DNA from: Nesterenkonia xinjiangensis | Lineage (GTDB): Bacteria; Actinomycetota; Actinomycetes; Actinomycetales; Micrococcaceae | Assembly: GCF_013410745.1 (NCBI RefSeq) | Contig: NZ_JACCFY010000001.1 | Coordinates: 2,046,001 to 2,110,000 of the forward strand | DNA length: 64,000 nt | Direction of reading: 5' to 3' | Shown here: positions 37,173-45,627 of the stretch, one piece after another | How positions within the stretch are numbered: position 1 is the first letter of the stretch | Layout of the letters: each line of letters begins with the position of its first letter | Program-made: the position numbers and the translations under genes | The notes under the pieces: generated by a model | Database searches by the model: none | What the model was told of the DNA's origin: nothing | The model's input: the letters and a program-made list of their open reading frames with translations, nothing else

Positions 37173-38012
37173 ATGCGTATCGCAGCAGCACAGATCGTCA
37201 CCGGTGAGGACCCGCAGCAGAACCTGGCGCTCGTGGAGAAGTGGACGGCGCAGGCCGCTGAGGCCGGCGCCCGTCTGGTGGTGTTCCCCGAGGCCGTGCA
37301 GCGCGCTTTCGGACACTCGCTGACGCCCATCGCCGAGCCTGTCGACGGAGCCTGGGGCACCGAACTGCGTCGGATCGCGGAGCGCCACGGGGTCGCGATC
37401 GTCGCGGGCATGTTCACCCCCGCACAGCCGGGGGAGCAGGGCCGCGAGCGGGTGACGAACACCCTGCTCGTGGTGGACGGCGCAGTGGACGGCACCGGAA
37501 ACGGCGTGCTGGCCGCCTACGACAAGATCCACCTCTACGACGCCTTCGGCTTCCAGGAGTCCAAGACCGTGGCTCCCGGCGAGGCCCCGGCCCGGTTCGC
37601 TCTGGACGGGCAGACGCTGGGGCTGGCGACCTGCTATGACATCCGCTTCCCGAACCTGTTCACCGCCCACGCCCGGGCCGGCGCGCTCGCCACCATCCTG
37701 CCGGCGTCGTGGGGTGCCGGGCCGGGCAAGGTGGACCAGTGGCGGCTGCTGGCTCGTGCCCGGGCGCTGGACTCCACGCAGTACGTGATCGCCTGCGGCC
37801 AGGGCCTGCCCTCGGCCGCCGGCGTCGAGGCGGTGGAAGGGGCGCCCACCGGGGTGGGTCACTCGATGATCGTCTCGCCCACGGGAGAGATGCTCGCCGA
37901 GGCTGGCGAGGCCCCGGAGCTGCTGGTGGCCGACCTCGACGCCGACGTCGTCACCGCTGCCCGGCAGAGGCTCCCGGTGCTGGCCAACGCCCGGGAGATC
38001 CCGCAGGGCTAA
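37173..38012 (+). CDS. Carbon-nitrogen hydrolase (nitrilase family amidase)
   Basis: A 279-residue nitrilase-superfamily enzyme with the full catalytic triad: Glu40 in VVFPEAV, Lys118 in YDKIHLYDAFG and Cys154 in LATCYDIRFP. The DKIHLYDAFGFQES and CYDIRFPNL sequences place it in the branch containing deaminated-glutathione amidase (Nit1/YafV-like) and other omega-amidases. It could serve in metabolite repair. It lies just before a TPP riboswitch, but there is no sign that it belongs to the thiamine regulon because the switch is downstream of its stop. Confidence 0.85.
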   Translation: MRIAAAQIVTGEDPQQNLALVEKWTAQAAEAGARLVVFPEAVQRAFGHSLTPIAEPVDGAWGTELRRIAERHGVAIVAGMFTPAQPGEQGRERVTNTLLVVDGAVDGTGNGVLAAYDKIHLYDAFGFQESKTVAPGEAPARFALDGQTLGLATCYDIRFPNLFTAHARAGALATILPASWGAGPGKVDQWRLLARARALDSTQYVIACGQGLPSAAGVEAVEGAPTGVGHSMIVSPTGEMLAEAGEAPELLVADLDADVVTAARQRLPVLANAREIPQG

Positions 38013-38117
38013 CGTTCACGGAGCCCAGAGGGCTCAGGAGTCTGCGGGACGCCGGCTGACGGCCCGTCCTGTCATCGACTGGCTGTGACGCCCGCCATGT
38101 GATGAGATGAAGGCTGT

Positions 38118-38195
38118 GACACGGGGTGCCGCGCACTGCGGCTGAGATGACACCCGTCGAACCTGATCCAGTTAGCACTGGCGAAGGGATCGTCC
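38118..38195 (+). ncRNA. TPP riboswitch (thi-box) controlling the SDR-LLM operon
   Basis: This is a near-consensus TPP aptamer: ACGGGGTGCC at 38121, GGCTGAGATGACACCCG at 38140-38156, GAACCTGATCCAGTTAGCAC at 38159-38178 and GGCGAAGGGATCGT at 38180-38193. It ends about 115 bases before the SDR gene start. Downstream, two hairpins are possible (about 38201-38220, and GTGAGC/GCTCAC at about 38227-38260), either of which might form the expression switch. No T-tract is seen, so control may act on translation. Confidence 0.95.
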
Positions 38196-38308
38196 GGCTG
38201 GTGCGGCGTTTGGCCGCATCGCGGCGGTGAGCATCGGTCCGCAGATGGCCGCAGGCTCACGTCGCACATCGCCTGCGGGCTGCCTTCGCCTCGAGACGAG
38301 AGGCACGC

Positions 38309-39124
38309 ATGAGCACCGCCACCATCACCACAGAAGTCACCTCCCAGCACGACGACGGCGCGCTGCCGCTGAGCGAACAGGTCGTCGTCGTCACCGGCGG
38401 CGCCCGCGGCCTGGGCGCGGCGATCACCCGCGCCTTCCTCAGCGAAGGCGCCCGGGTGGTGGTCAACTACCACTCCTCGCAGGCCGCCGCCGAGGAGATC
38501 GCCGCCGCCCACCCGGAGCGGGCGCTCGCGGTGCAGGCCGACGTCCGCGACGCGGAGCAGGTCCGCAGCCTGATCAGCACCGCGAGGGAGCATTTCGAGC
38601 GTCCGGTGACCACGGTGGTGAACAACGCCCTGGTGGACTTCGCTTTCACCGGCGACGCCCGCTCCAAGGCCGATGCGATCACCGCCGAGGAGTTCGAGGC
38701 CCAGTTCGCCGGCTCCGTGACCGGTCCGCTGAACCTCATCCAAGCGGCACTGCCCGGGATGCGCGAAGCCGGCCAGGGCCGAGTCATCACCATCGGCACC
38801 AACCTCTTCCAGCACCCGGTGGTGCCCTACCACGACTACACCGCCGCCAAAGCGGCCCTGCTCTCGCTGACCCGCACCTTCGCCGACGACCTCGGCCCCG
38901 AGGGCATCACCGTCAACATGGTCTCCGGTGGGCTGCTGCGCACCACCGACGCCTCCGCCGCCACTCCGGAGGCGGTCTTCGACGCCATCGCCGCCGGCAC
39001 TCCGCTGCGCACGGTCACCACTCCGGAGCAGCTGGCTGACGCCGCGCTGTTCTTCGCCTGCCCGTGGTCCCGCGGGGTCACCGGACAGAACCTCATCGTC
39101 GATGGCGGGCTGGTGAAGGGCTGA
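38309..39124 (+). CDS. SDR family oxidoreductase under TPP-riboswitch control
   Basis: A 271-residue short-chain dehydrogenase/reductase. The cofactor motif TGGARGLG lies at about residues 30-37, NNALVDF stands for the NNAG element, and the active site is YTAAK. The usual catalytic serine 13 residues before the tyrosine is replaced by threonine (TIGTNLF), which may alter activity or substrate. It is annotated loosely as a 3-oxoacyl-ACP reductase-like protein, but its place behind a TPP riboswitch and next to a flavin monooxygenase suggests a role with thiamine or its pyrimidine or thiazole parts. ATG 38309 follows GAGAGG. Function is inferred. Confidence 0.88.
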   Translation: MSTATITTEVTSQHDDGALPLSEQVVVVTGGARGLGAAITRAFLSEGARVVVNYHSSQAAAEEIAAAHPERALAVQADVRDAEQVRSLISTAREHFERPVTTVVNNALVDFAFTGDARSKADAITAEEFEAQFAGSVTGPLNLIQAALPGMREAGQGRVITIGTNLFQHPVVPYHDYTAAKAALLSLTRTFADDLGPEGITVNMVSGGLLRTTDASAATPEAVFDAIAAGTPLRTVTTPEQLADAALFFACPWSRGVTGQNLIVDGGLVKG

Positions 39125-39126
39125 GC

Positions 39127-40485
39127 ATGGGAGCGGTCGCACCGGAGGTCAAGCTCAACCTGTTCCTCTTCGGCGTCGGGCACCACAAGGCCGCCTGGCG
39201 CGCCCCGGACTCCGCTGTCGAGCGCCTCGGCGACGTCGACTATTACATCGACCTGGCCCGCACCGCCGAGCGGGGGAAGCTGGATGCGGTGTTCTTCGCC
39301 GACGGCCACTCGCTGGGCATCGGCGCTGTCGAGGACGGCCCCACCTGGTTCCTGGAGCCGCTGACGCTGCTCTCCGCCATGAGTCAGCACACCGAACGGA
39401 TTGGGCTGGTCAGCACGGTCTCCTCCACGTTCTGGACCCCGTTCCACGCGGCCCGGCTGCTCGCCGGCCTGGACCATATTACCGGCGGGCGCATCGGCTG
39501 GAACGTGGTGACCTCCATGTTCGACGCCGAGGCGCAGAACCACTCCTATCCGTCCATGCCTGCCCATGCAGAACGCTACGCCAGGGCCGAGGAGTTCATC
39601 GACGCCGTCATCCGGCTCTGGGACTCCTGGCCGCAGGAGTCCCTGCTGCACGAGCGGGACGGCCGCTACGCCGACGGTGGCATGATCGCGCCCATCGACC
39701 ACCAAGGCGAGCACTTCCAGGTCGCGGGGCCGCTCAACGTGCCCCGCCCGCCGCAGGGCCGGCCGGTGCTCTTCCAGGCCGGGGCCTCGGAGCAGGGCAG
39801 GGACCTCGCCGCACGTCACGCGGAGGCGATCTACGCCGTCGCCTACGACGCCGAGGCCGCACTGGACTACAGCACCGACGTACGACGTCGGCTCGCCACC
39901 GTCGGCCGTGAGCCCCGCGGCACCGCGATCATGCCCGGGCTGGTCACCTACGTGGGCTCGACCATAGCTGAGGCGCGGGCCAAGCAGGCCGCTCTGGACG
40001 AGCTGCTGCCCACCGAAGCCTCGTTGCGCCAGCTGAGCGTGTTCATCGGTCAGGACGCCTCGGGCTGGGAGCTGGACGCGCCGGTCCCGGATCTGCCCCC
40101 GTTGGAGGAGTTCACCGGGCCCAAGGGCCGCTACGCGACGATCCTGCGGATCATCGCCACCGAACAGCCCACGGTCCGGCAGCTGCTGGGACGGCTCGCC
40201 GCCGGGGGAGGGCACTGCACCATGGTCGGCACCCCGGAGTCCGTCGCAGACGAGATCGAACGCTGGGTCGACTCCGGCGCCGCCGACGGCTTCAACCTCA
40301 TGCCGCCCACCCTGCCGGGAGGGATCGAGGACTTCGTGGAGCACGTGGTCCCGGAGCTGCAGCGCCGTGGCCGGTTCCGGAGCGAATACACCGGCACCAC
40401 GCTGCGCGACCACCTCGGCCTGCAGATCCCGGAGCGGCGCGGCTCCGAGGTGCAGGAGTCCGCGCTCAGTCCAGCGGGTGGTTGA
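39127..40485 (+). CDS. LLM class flavin-dependent monooxygenase (NtaA/SnaA/DszA type)
   Basis: A 452-residue flavin-dependent monooxygenase of the NtaA/SnaA/DszA group of luciferase-like enzymes, which use FMNH2 from a separate reductase to attack C-N or C-S bonds. Typical blocks are DYYIDLARTAERGKLDAVFF near the N terminus, GRIGWNVVTS and QGRPVLFQAGASEQGRDLAA. It starts two bases after the SDR stop, so it is cotranscribed and under the same TPP riboswitch. A C-N or C-S cleaving enzyme under thiamine control could act in breakdown or salvage of thiamine degradation products. Its 3' end overlaps that of the convergent pabC by 20 bp. Confidence 0.9.
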   Translation: MGAVAPEVKLNLFLFGVGHHKAAWRAPDSAVERLGDVDYYIDLARTAERGKLDAVFFADGHSLGIGAVEDGPTWFLEPLTLLSAMSQHTERIGLVSTVSSTFWTPFHAARLLAGLDHITGGRIGWNVVTSMFDAEAQNHSYPSMPAHAERYARAEEFIDAVIRLWDSWPQESLLHERDGRYADGGMIAPIDHQGEHFQVAGPLNVPRPPQGRPVLFQAGASEQGRDLAARHAEAIYAVAYDAEAALDYSTDVRRRLATVGREPRGTAIMPGLVTYVGSTIAEARAKQAALDELLPTEASLRQLSVFIGQDASGWELDAPVPDLPPLEEFTGPKGRYATILRIIATEQPTVRQLLGRLAAGGGHCTMVGTPESVADEIERWVDSGAADGFNLMPPTLPGGIEDFVEHVVPELQRRGRFRSEYTGTTLRDHLGLQIPERRGSEVQESALSPAGG

Positions 40486-41419
40486 CAGGGAGGTCCTCGG
40501 CGAGCAGATCGATCAGCTCAGCGGTGAGCTCGTCGTCCACGGCCAGTTCGGCGTCGTCGAGGCGGGCCACCGGGGAGACCAGGCGCACGGAGGAGGCCAG
40601 GAAGAGATGGTCGGCGTCGAGCAGGTCCTGCGGAGTCAGCGGCCCGTAGCCCAGCTCCCACCCGGCCTTCTCGGCGGCGGTGAAGATCGCGCCCTGGGTG
40701 GTGCCGGGCAGGATGCCGGTCTCCAGCACCGGGGTGGTGAGTCGGCGGGCGCCGTTCGCCCCGCGGGTGACGATCAGCACCGTGGAGGTGGGTCCTTCCA
40801 GGACCTGCCCGTCGGAGGTGGTGTAGATGACGTCGTCGAAGCCATGCTGCCTCGCCCAGCGCAGCGAGGCCATGTTGACCGCGTAGCTCAGCGACTTCGC
40901 CCCCAGCAGCAGCCAGGGTGCGCGTTCGGCGGCGGTGGAGTCATAGCCGCGGTCCAGGAGGGTCACGCCCACCGGCTGGCCCCGGGTGGCGCGCATCGCC
41001 TCGGTCACCGGGCTCAGCAGCGCCCAGTACGTCCCGGCAAAGGCAGGATCGTCGGAGGCCGGCTCGCCCTCCACCCCGCGGGTGGCGACGAGCTTGATGG
41101 TCAGCTCATCCGGCAGGGCGCCGCGGGTGCGGTACTCCTCGAAGCCCAGTTCGACGGCCGCCCGCCAGCTCTGCGCCGGAGGGATGCTGATGTCCAGGAT
41201 GTCCGCAGAGCGGGCCAACCGCTCCAGGTGGGCCTCGATCTTGCGGACCCGGCCCTCCACCGCGTACATGGTCTCGAAGACCCCGTCGCCGCGCACGGCA
41301 CCGAGATCCGTGACCCGCAGCTGCGGCTGGTGCGGGTCAAAGATCAGTCCGTCAGGGTGCTCGACGTCGATCCGCACGGCGACGGCGGCGACGGAGTCCT
41401 CGTGGAAGTGCTCAGCCAT
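40466..41419 (-). CDS. pabC: Class IV aminotransferase, aminodeoxychorismate lyase-like
   Basis: A 317-residue fold-type IV PLP enzyme. The PLP lysine is in LLGAKSLSYAVNMASLRWA, and the region SDGQVLEGPTSTVLIV matches the phosphate-binding EGxxxN-type loop with threonine in place of asparagine. VTDLGAVRGDGVFETM is the conserved N-terminal motif. The best match is 4-amino-4-deoxychorismate lyase (folate p-aminobenzoate branch), in keeping with pabB at 46656-48317, although branched-chain or D-amino-acid aminotransferase cannot be excluded. The start at 41419 has a GAGGGAC site in front; the frame stays open to 41548. Confidence 0.8.
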   Translation of the reverse strand: MAEHFHEDSVAAVAVRIDVEHPDGLIFDPHQPQLRVTDLGAVRGDGVFETMYAVEGRVRKIEAHLERLARSADILDISIPPAQSWRAAVELGFEEYRTRGALPDELTIKLVATRGVEGEPASDDPAFAGTYWALLSPVTEAMRATRGQPVGVTLLDRGYDSTAAERAPWLLLGAKSLSYAVNMASLRWARQHGFDDVIYTTSDGQVLEGPTSTVLIVTRGANGARRLTTPVLETGILPGTTQGAIFTAAEKAGWELGYGPLTPQDLLDADHLFLASSVRLVSPVARLDDAELAVDDELTAELIDLLAEDLPVNHPLD

Positions 41420-41535
41420 GTCCCTCAGCATAGGCCGCTCAGAGGGCCGGAGAGAACACCTGACACCGTAGGATGGTGAGCCGTATGCGGCGCTGATCAG
41501 GGCGGAGCGACGATGAGAGACGGACGGAGCTGACG

Positions 41536-43029
41536 ATGCTGTGGCCACTGAGCGGGCTGGGGATCGAGGGACTCCCTGAGTGGATCCTGCTGATCATCCT
41601 CGTGCTCGAGGTCGGTGTGCGACTCGCCGTGCTCGGCATCATCCCTGACAACCGCCGGCCCAACACCGCCATGGCCTGGCTGCTGGCGATCTTCTTCATC
41701 CCGATCGTCGCCCTGCCGCTGTTCCTGCTGATCGGCCGCAACAAGCTCTCCGCACGGCGTCAGGAGCGTCAGCGCAGCATCAACGAGTCCCTGCTGGAGG
41801 CGACCAGCCACATGGACCTGTCTGACCAGCTGCGGGACAAGGACGAGCAGTTGGGCGCCACTGCCGCGCTGAACCGCAAGCTCGGTGCCTTCCCCATCCA
41901 GGAGGGCAACCGCATCGAGCTGATCTCGGACTACAAGAAGTCCTTCGAGTGGATGGTCGAAGCCATCGACGGGGCCGAGGACTACGTCCATGTGCTCTTC
42001 TACATCGTCGGTGACGACTCCGAGTATGCCGGCCCGGTGTTGGACGCCATGGAGCGCGCCGCCGAGCGCGGGGTCCAGGTGCGGTTCCTCTATGACCATC
42101 TGGGCACGATGCGAGTCAAGGGATACCACCGCCTCAAACGCAGGCTTAAGCGTTCCAGCATCGAATGGCACCGGGTGCTGCCTGTCCGGCCGCTGCGCCG
42201 CCGGTTCTCCCGGCTGGACCTGCGCAACCACCGCAAGATCGTCGTGGTGGACGGGGAGAAGGCGTTGACGGGGTCCACCAACCTCATCGAGCCGCACTAT
42301 CAGCGCCCCTCGGCCTTCCGGATGGGGCGCCGCTGGGTGGAGCTGAATGTGGTCCTCGCCGGACCTGCCGTCACAGGCCTGGACATCGTCTTCGCCTCGG
42401 ACTGGTACGCCGAGACCGGGGAGAACCTGGGTGAGGAGCTGCTGGTGGACACTGAGGCCGACGAGGCGGCCGCAGGCGGGGCGTTGGCCCAGGTGGTCCC
42501 CTCGGGCCCCGGTTTCACCGATGAGAACAATCTTCGCCTGTTCAACGACCTCATCTATCAGGCCACCGATCGACTGGTCATCTGCACCCCCTATCTGGTG
42601 CCCGACGACTCGCTGCTCTACGCGGTCACCAATGCTGCGCACCGGAATGTGGAGGTCATCCTGCTCGTCTCGAAGAAGGCCGATCAGTTCACCGTCCAGC
42701 ACGCCCAGCAGTCCTACTATGAGGCGCTGCTGGCCGCTGGGGTCCGGATCTTCCGCTACCCGGACCCGGACGTGCTCCACGCGAAGTTCATGATCATCGA
42801 CGACGACGTCATGGTCATCGGGTCCTCCAACATGGACATGCGCTCCTTCTCGCTGAACTTGGAGGTCACGCTGATGGTGGCCGACGAGCAGAAGGTCCTG
42901 GAGGTGGAGGAGGTGTTCGCCGGCTACATGGCGATCTCGACGGAGCTGCATCTGGAGGAGTGGAGGCAGCGTCCCTGGCACGTGCGATACCTGGACAACG
43001 TCTTCCGGCTCACCGCCGCCCTGCAGTGA
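41536..43029 (+). CDS. cls: Cardiolipin synthase
   Basis: A 497-residue phospholipase-D superfamily enzyme that joins phosphatidylglycerol molecules to make cardiolipin. Two N-terminal membrane helices (about residues 13-35 and 44-64, the second ending in LLIGRNKL) anchor it. Two HKD motifs are present: HRKIVVVDGEKALTGSTN near residue 233 and HAKFMIIDDDVMVIGSSNMD near residue 415. The length is normal. It is divergent from pabC across a 116-bp gap. Confidence 0.92.
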   Translation: MLWPLSGLGIEGLPEWILLIILVLEVGVRLAVLGIIPDNRRPNTAMAWLLAIFFIPIVALPLFLLIGRNKLSARRQERQRSINESLLEATSHMDLSDQLRDKDEQLGATAALNRKLGAFPIQEGNRIELISDYKKSFEWMVEAIDGAEDYVHVLFYIVGDDSEYAGPVLDAMERAAERGVQVRFLYDHLGTMRVKGYHRLKRRLKRSSIEWHRVLPVRPLRRRFSRLDLRNHRKIVVVDGEKALTGSTNLIEPHYQRPSAFRMGRRWVELNVVLAGPAVTGLDIVFASDWYAETGENLGEELLVDTEADEAAAGGALAQVVPSGPGFTDENNLRLFNDLIYQATDRLVICTPYLVPDDSLLYAVTNAAHRNVEVILLVSKKADQFTVQHAQQSYYEALLAAGVRIFRYPDPDVLHAKFMIIDDDVMVIGSSNMDMRSFSLNLEVTLMVADEQKVLEVEEVFAGYMAISTELHLEEWRQRPWHVRYLDNVFRLTAALQ

Positions 43030-43158
43030 CACCATCGCGGGCCCTCCACGGATGAGGTACTGTCAGAGGTTGTCTGCGCCATGCTGAGCTGATGTTCGAC
43101 GCTGAGGCGCGCTCGCACGCAGGACAGACACCCAGGTGAGGCCACCAGTGGAGGGGCG

Positions 43159-44007
43159 ATGAGCCGAGATCGCATGGTGCCGCCGGCAATGATGTCCGGC
43201 GCACGGAGATCCGCCGTGCCTGCAGCACTGCTGTCCGGCCTGCTCGCGCTCACCGGGTGCGCCGCGGGGGAGGAGGCCTCGGGGCCGCGGGACACGTTGG
43301 CCGCAGTCTCGTCCGCCGAGTCCGGGCCGCAGGAGGATGCGGATCAGGGTGACGAGATCCAGGACGCCACTCTCGAGGCTGACGACACCCCTGTCGAGGC
43401 TGCTGCCGGTCTGGGTCCTCTGCTGGAGGAGGAGATCTCCACGCTGCTGCTGGAGGAGGATGAGTTCCCCTTCGATCCCGACTCCTTCCTCGAGGAGAGC
43501 GGGGTCGACTACTTCCACGAGCACATCGGCGTCGTCGGAGACACCTACGTGAGTGGCTTCGGGGAAGACGAGTGCGCTCGCCAGATGGACGGGATCAACG
43601 AGCACCTGGTCGGCGACGATCCCCAGGACGGCGTGATCCGACAGGCGCTTCGCGACCGGCCCGCCGGCGAGGCGCGGGTCTACCTGTGGATGCTCAGCTT
43701 CACGAACCCCGTGGACAGTGCTCAGATCTGGGACGAGGTGCTCGACGCCTGTGAAGGACGACGCCTCGAGGACGGTGCGGACACCATCGACTTCGACGCC
43801 TTCTCCGCAGGGGGATTCCGCGGGCTCACCATGGAGATGGGAGTGGAGTCCGACGGCTCGACTGTCGAGATAGAAGGATTTTCCGCTACCCGTGACCTCG
43901 GCAGCAATCTGCTGATGATCAGTGCGGTCAACGTCGACGCCGCCACCTTCGACGAGGTCGTCGAGGCGCAGTCCGCCAAGATCGACGCACGCCTCGGCAC
44001 CGGCTGA
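43159..44007 (+). CDS. Putative acidic lipoprotein
   Basis: A 282-residue secreted protein of unknown function. The N terminus is a lipoprotein signal (arginines, LLSGLLALTGC, Cys34), followed by a low-complexity acidic segment of about 60 residues and a folded region with two further cysteines (DECARQMDG and LDACEGRRL) that may form a disulfide. The pattern of a lipid anchor, acidic linker and small extracellular domain recurs in this window. ATG 43159 follows a GAGGGG site. Confidence 0.75.
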   Translation: MSRDRMVPPAMMSGARRSAVPAALLSGLLALTGCAAGEEASGPRDTLAAVSSAESGPQEDADQGDEIQDATLEADDTPVEAAAGLGPLLEEEISTLLLEEDEFPFDPDSFLEESGVDYFHEHIGVVGDTYVSGFGEDECARQMDGINEHLVGDDPQDGVIRQALRDRPAGEARVYLWMLSFTNPVDSAQIWDEVLDACEGRRLEDGADTIDFDAFSAGGFRGLTMEMGVESDGSTVEIEGFSATRDLGSNLLMISAVNVDAATFDEVVEAQSAKIDARLGTG

Positions 44008-44154
44008 GCAGCCGCCGGGCGCAGCTCCGGGACGCTCGGGATGTCGACGGTGTGCAGCTGAAGACCTCTATGGCGCTGACCCGCTATGCTGAGATCGTCT
44101 CTCCCGACCACCGACGAAAGGGCCCGAGTCCCCCGTGGATCACGATCAACTCCT

Positions 44155-44230
44155 GGTCGTTCGTCCCCGAGGACGGACGGCCGAAATCTCCGCTGATCGT
44201 CCCGGCAGCCTCATCCACGGTGCCGGTCTC
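44155..44230 (+). promoter_or_regulatory. Structured 5' leader of the CNNM/CorC operon
   Basis: Two hairpins lie in the 267-bp gap before the CNNM gene. At 44155-44182 twelve pairs close a CCGA loop; at about 44205-44230 CCGGCA pairs with TGCCGG. A TATGCT at about 44092 could be a -10, giving a ~170-base leader. Leaders of this sort upstream of metal-transport genes are often riboswitches, but I do not recognise any known class here. Confidence 0.4.
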
Positions 44231-44274
44231 CCGCAGGCCGGATTCCTCGACGCGGCCCAGGAGAGGGCCCGTAT

Positions 44275-45627
44275 ATGACGGCCATCCTGCTCCTCGCGCT
44301 GGGCTGTTTCGTGATCCTGCTGATCATCGCGGCAAACGCGTACTTCGTGGCCCAGGAGTTCGCCTACATGTCCGTGGATCGGACTCAGCTGCGTACCCGT
44401 GCGGCTTCCGGGGATGTTGCCGCGTCACGGGCTCTTGAAGTCACAGATCGCACGTCCTTCATGCTCTCCGGTGCCCAGCTGGGTATCACGGTCACCGGGC
44501 TGCTCGTGGGCTACGTGGCTGAGCCGTTGGTCGGGGAGGCGCTGGGGGACCTGCTCAGCATGGCTGACGTCCCCCGCGCCGCGGCCGTCGGTGTCGGTAC
44601 GGTCGTCGCGCTTGCCGTCTCTACCGTGGTGCAGATGATCTTCGGGGAGCTCTTCCCCAAGAACTACGCGATCGCGAACCCCACGGTGCTCGCCCTGCGG
44701 TTGGCGGGATCGACGCGAATGTATCTTGCGGTGTTCGGGTGGCTCATCATGTTCTTCGACCGATCTGCCAACGCCCTGCTCAGACTGCTCCGCATCGAGC
44801 CGGTCCACGACGTCAACTCCACGGCCGACGTACATGACTTGGAGCATATCGTGGACGAATCCCGGCAGAGCGGAGAATTGCCCGAGGATCTCTTCCTGGT
44901 GCTCGACCGGGTGCTCGACTTCCCTGACCACGATGTGGAGCACGCCATGATTCCACGCACCCAGGCCGGAATCGTGGCTCCGGATACGACCATCGGCGAG
45001 GTGCGGGAGCTCATGGCCGATGAGCACACCCGGTACCCGATCATTGACGCCGCGGACGCTCCCGTCGGCGTCGTGCACCTCCTCGATGTCCTGGCCACGT
45101 CACACCCGCGCAGCGCTCCAGTCACTGAGCTGATGCGACCGCCCGTGATTCTGCCGACCCTGATGCCGATGCCCGAAGCCGTGGAGGAGCTCCGCTGCCA
45201 CCGGTCCCAGTTCGCCTGTGTGATCGACGAGTACGGAGGGTTCGCCGGGGTGATCTCCCTGGAGGACCTCGCCGAGGAGATCCTGGGGGAGCTCACGGAC
45301 GAGCACGACGAGGAGATACCGCTCGCCATCGTCCCGATCGGTGGCTGTGCATGGCAGATGGAGGGCGCAGTCCACGTCGACGAGGTTGAGCGCGCTGTCG
45401 GTCACGATCTGCCGCGCGGGGACTTCGAGACCCTGTCAGGGCTCATCATCCATGAGGCCGGAGGGCTTCCCAGCCCCGGAGACCGGATCTGCATCGACCT
45501 TCCCTGGGCCGGAGTGCCGATGGCCGATGAGCCTCCCCTGCACCGCTGGCTCGATGTCGAGGTATGTACGGTGCAACGCCATGTGCCGCACACTGTGACA
45601 GTGGAGCTGAAGGAGGCTGAGCTGTGA
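44275..45627 (+). CDS. CNNM/CorC family protein (DUF21-CBS-CorC_HlyC)
   Basis: A 450-residue membrane protein. The DUF21 (CNNM) domain with three to four helices covers about residues 1-200 (FVILLIIAANAYFVAQEFAY, GAQLGITVTGLLVGY, and FGELFPKNYAIANP). A CBS pair spans about 205-335 (MIPRTQAGIVAP, VIDEYGGFAGVISLEDLAEE), and the C-terminal CorC_HlyC domain 350-440. Such proteins are thought to export Mg2+ or Co2+ or to regulate metal flux; many are still labelled hemolysin C. An AGGAGAGGG site precedes the ATG. It overlaps a second CNNM gene by GTGA. Confidence 0.9.
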   Translation: MTAILLLALGCFVILLIIAANAYFVAQEFAYMSVDRTQLRTRAASGDVAASRALEVTDRTSFMLSGAQLGITVTGLLVGYVAEPLVGEALGDLLSMADVPRAAAVGVGTVVALAVSTVVQMIFGELFPKNYAIANPTVLALRLAGSTRMYLAVFGWLIMFFDRSANALLRLLRIEPVHDVNSTADVHDLEHIVDESRQSGELPEDLFLVLDRVLDFPDHDVEHAMIPRTQAGIVAPDTTIGEVRELMADEHTRYPIIDAADAPVGVVHLLDVLATSHPRSAPVTELMRPPVILPTLMPMPEAVEELRCHRSQFACVIDEYGGFAGVISLEDLAEEILGELTDEHDEEIPLAIVPIGGCAWQMEGAVHVDEVERAVGHDLPRGDFETLSGLIIHEAGGLPSPGDRICIDLPWAGVPMADEPPLHRWLDVEVCTVQRHVPHTVTVELKEAEL

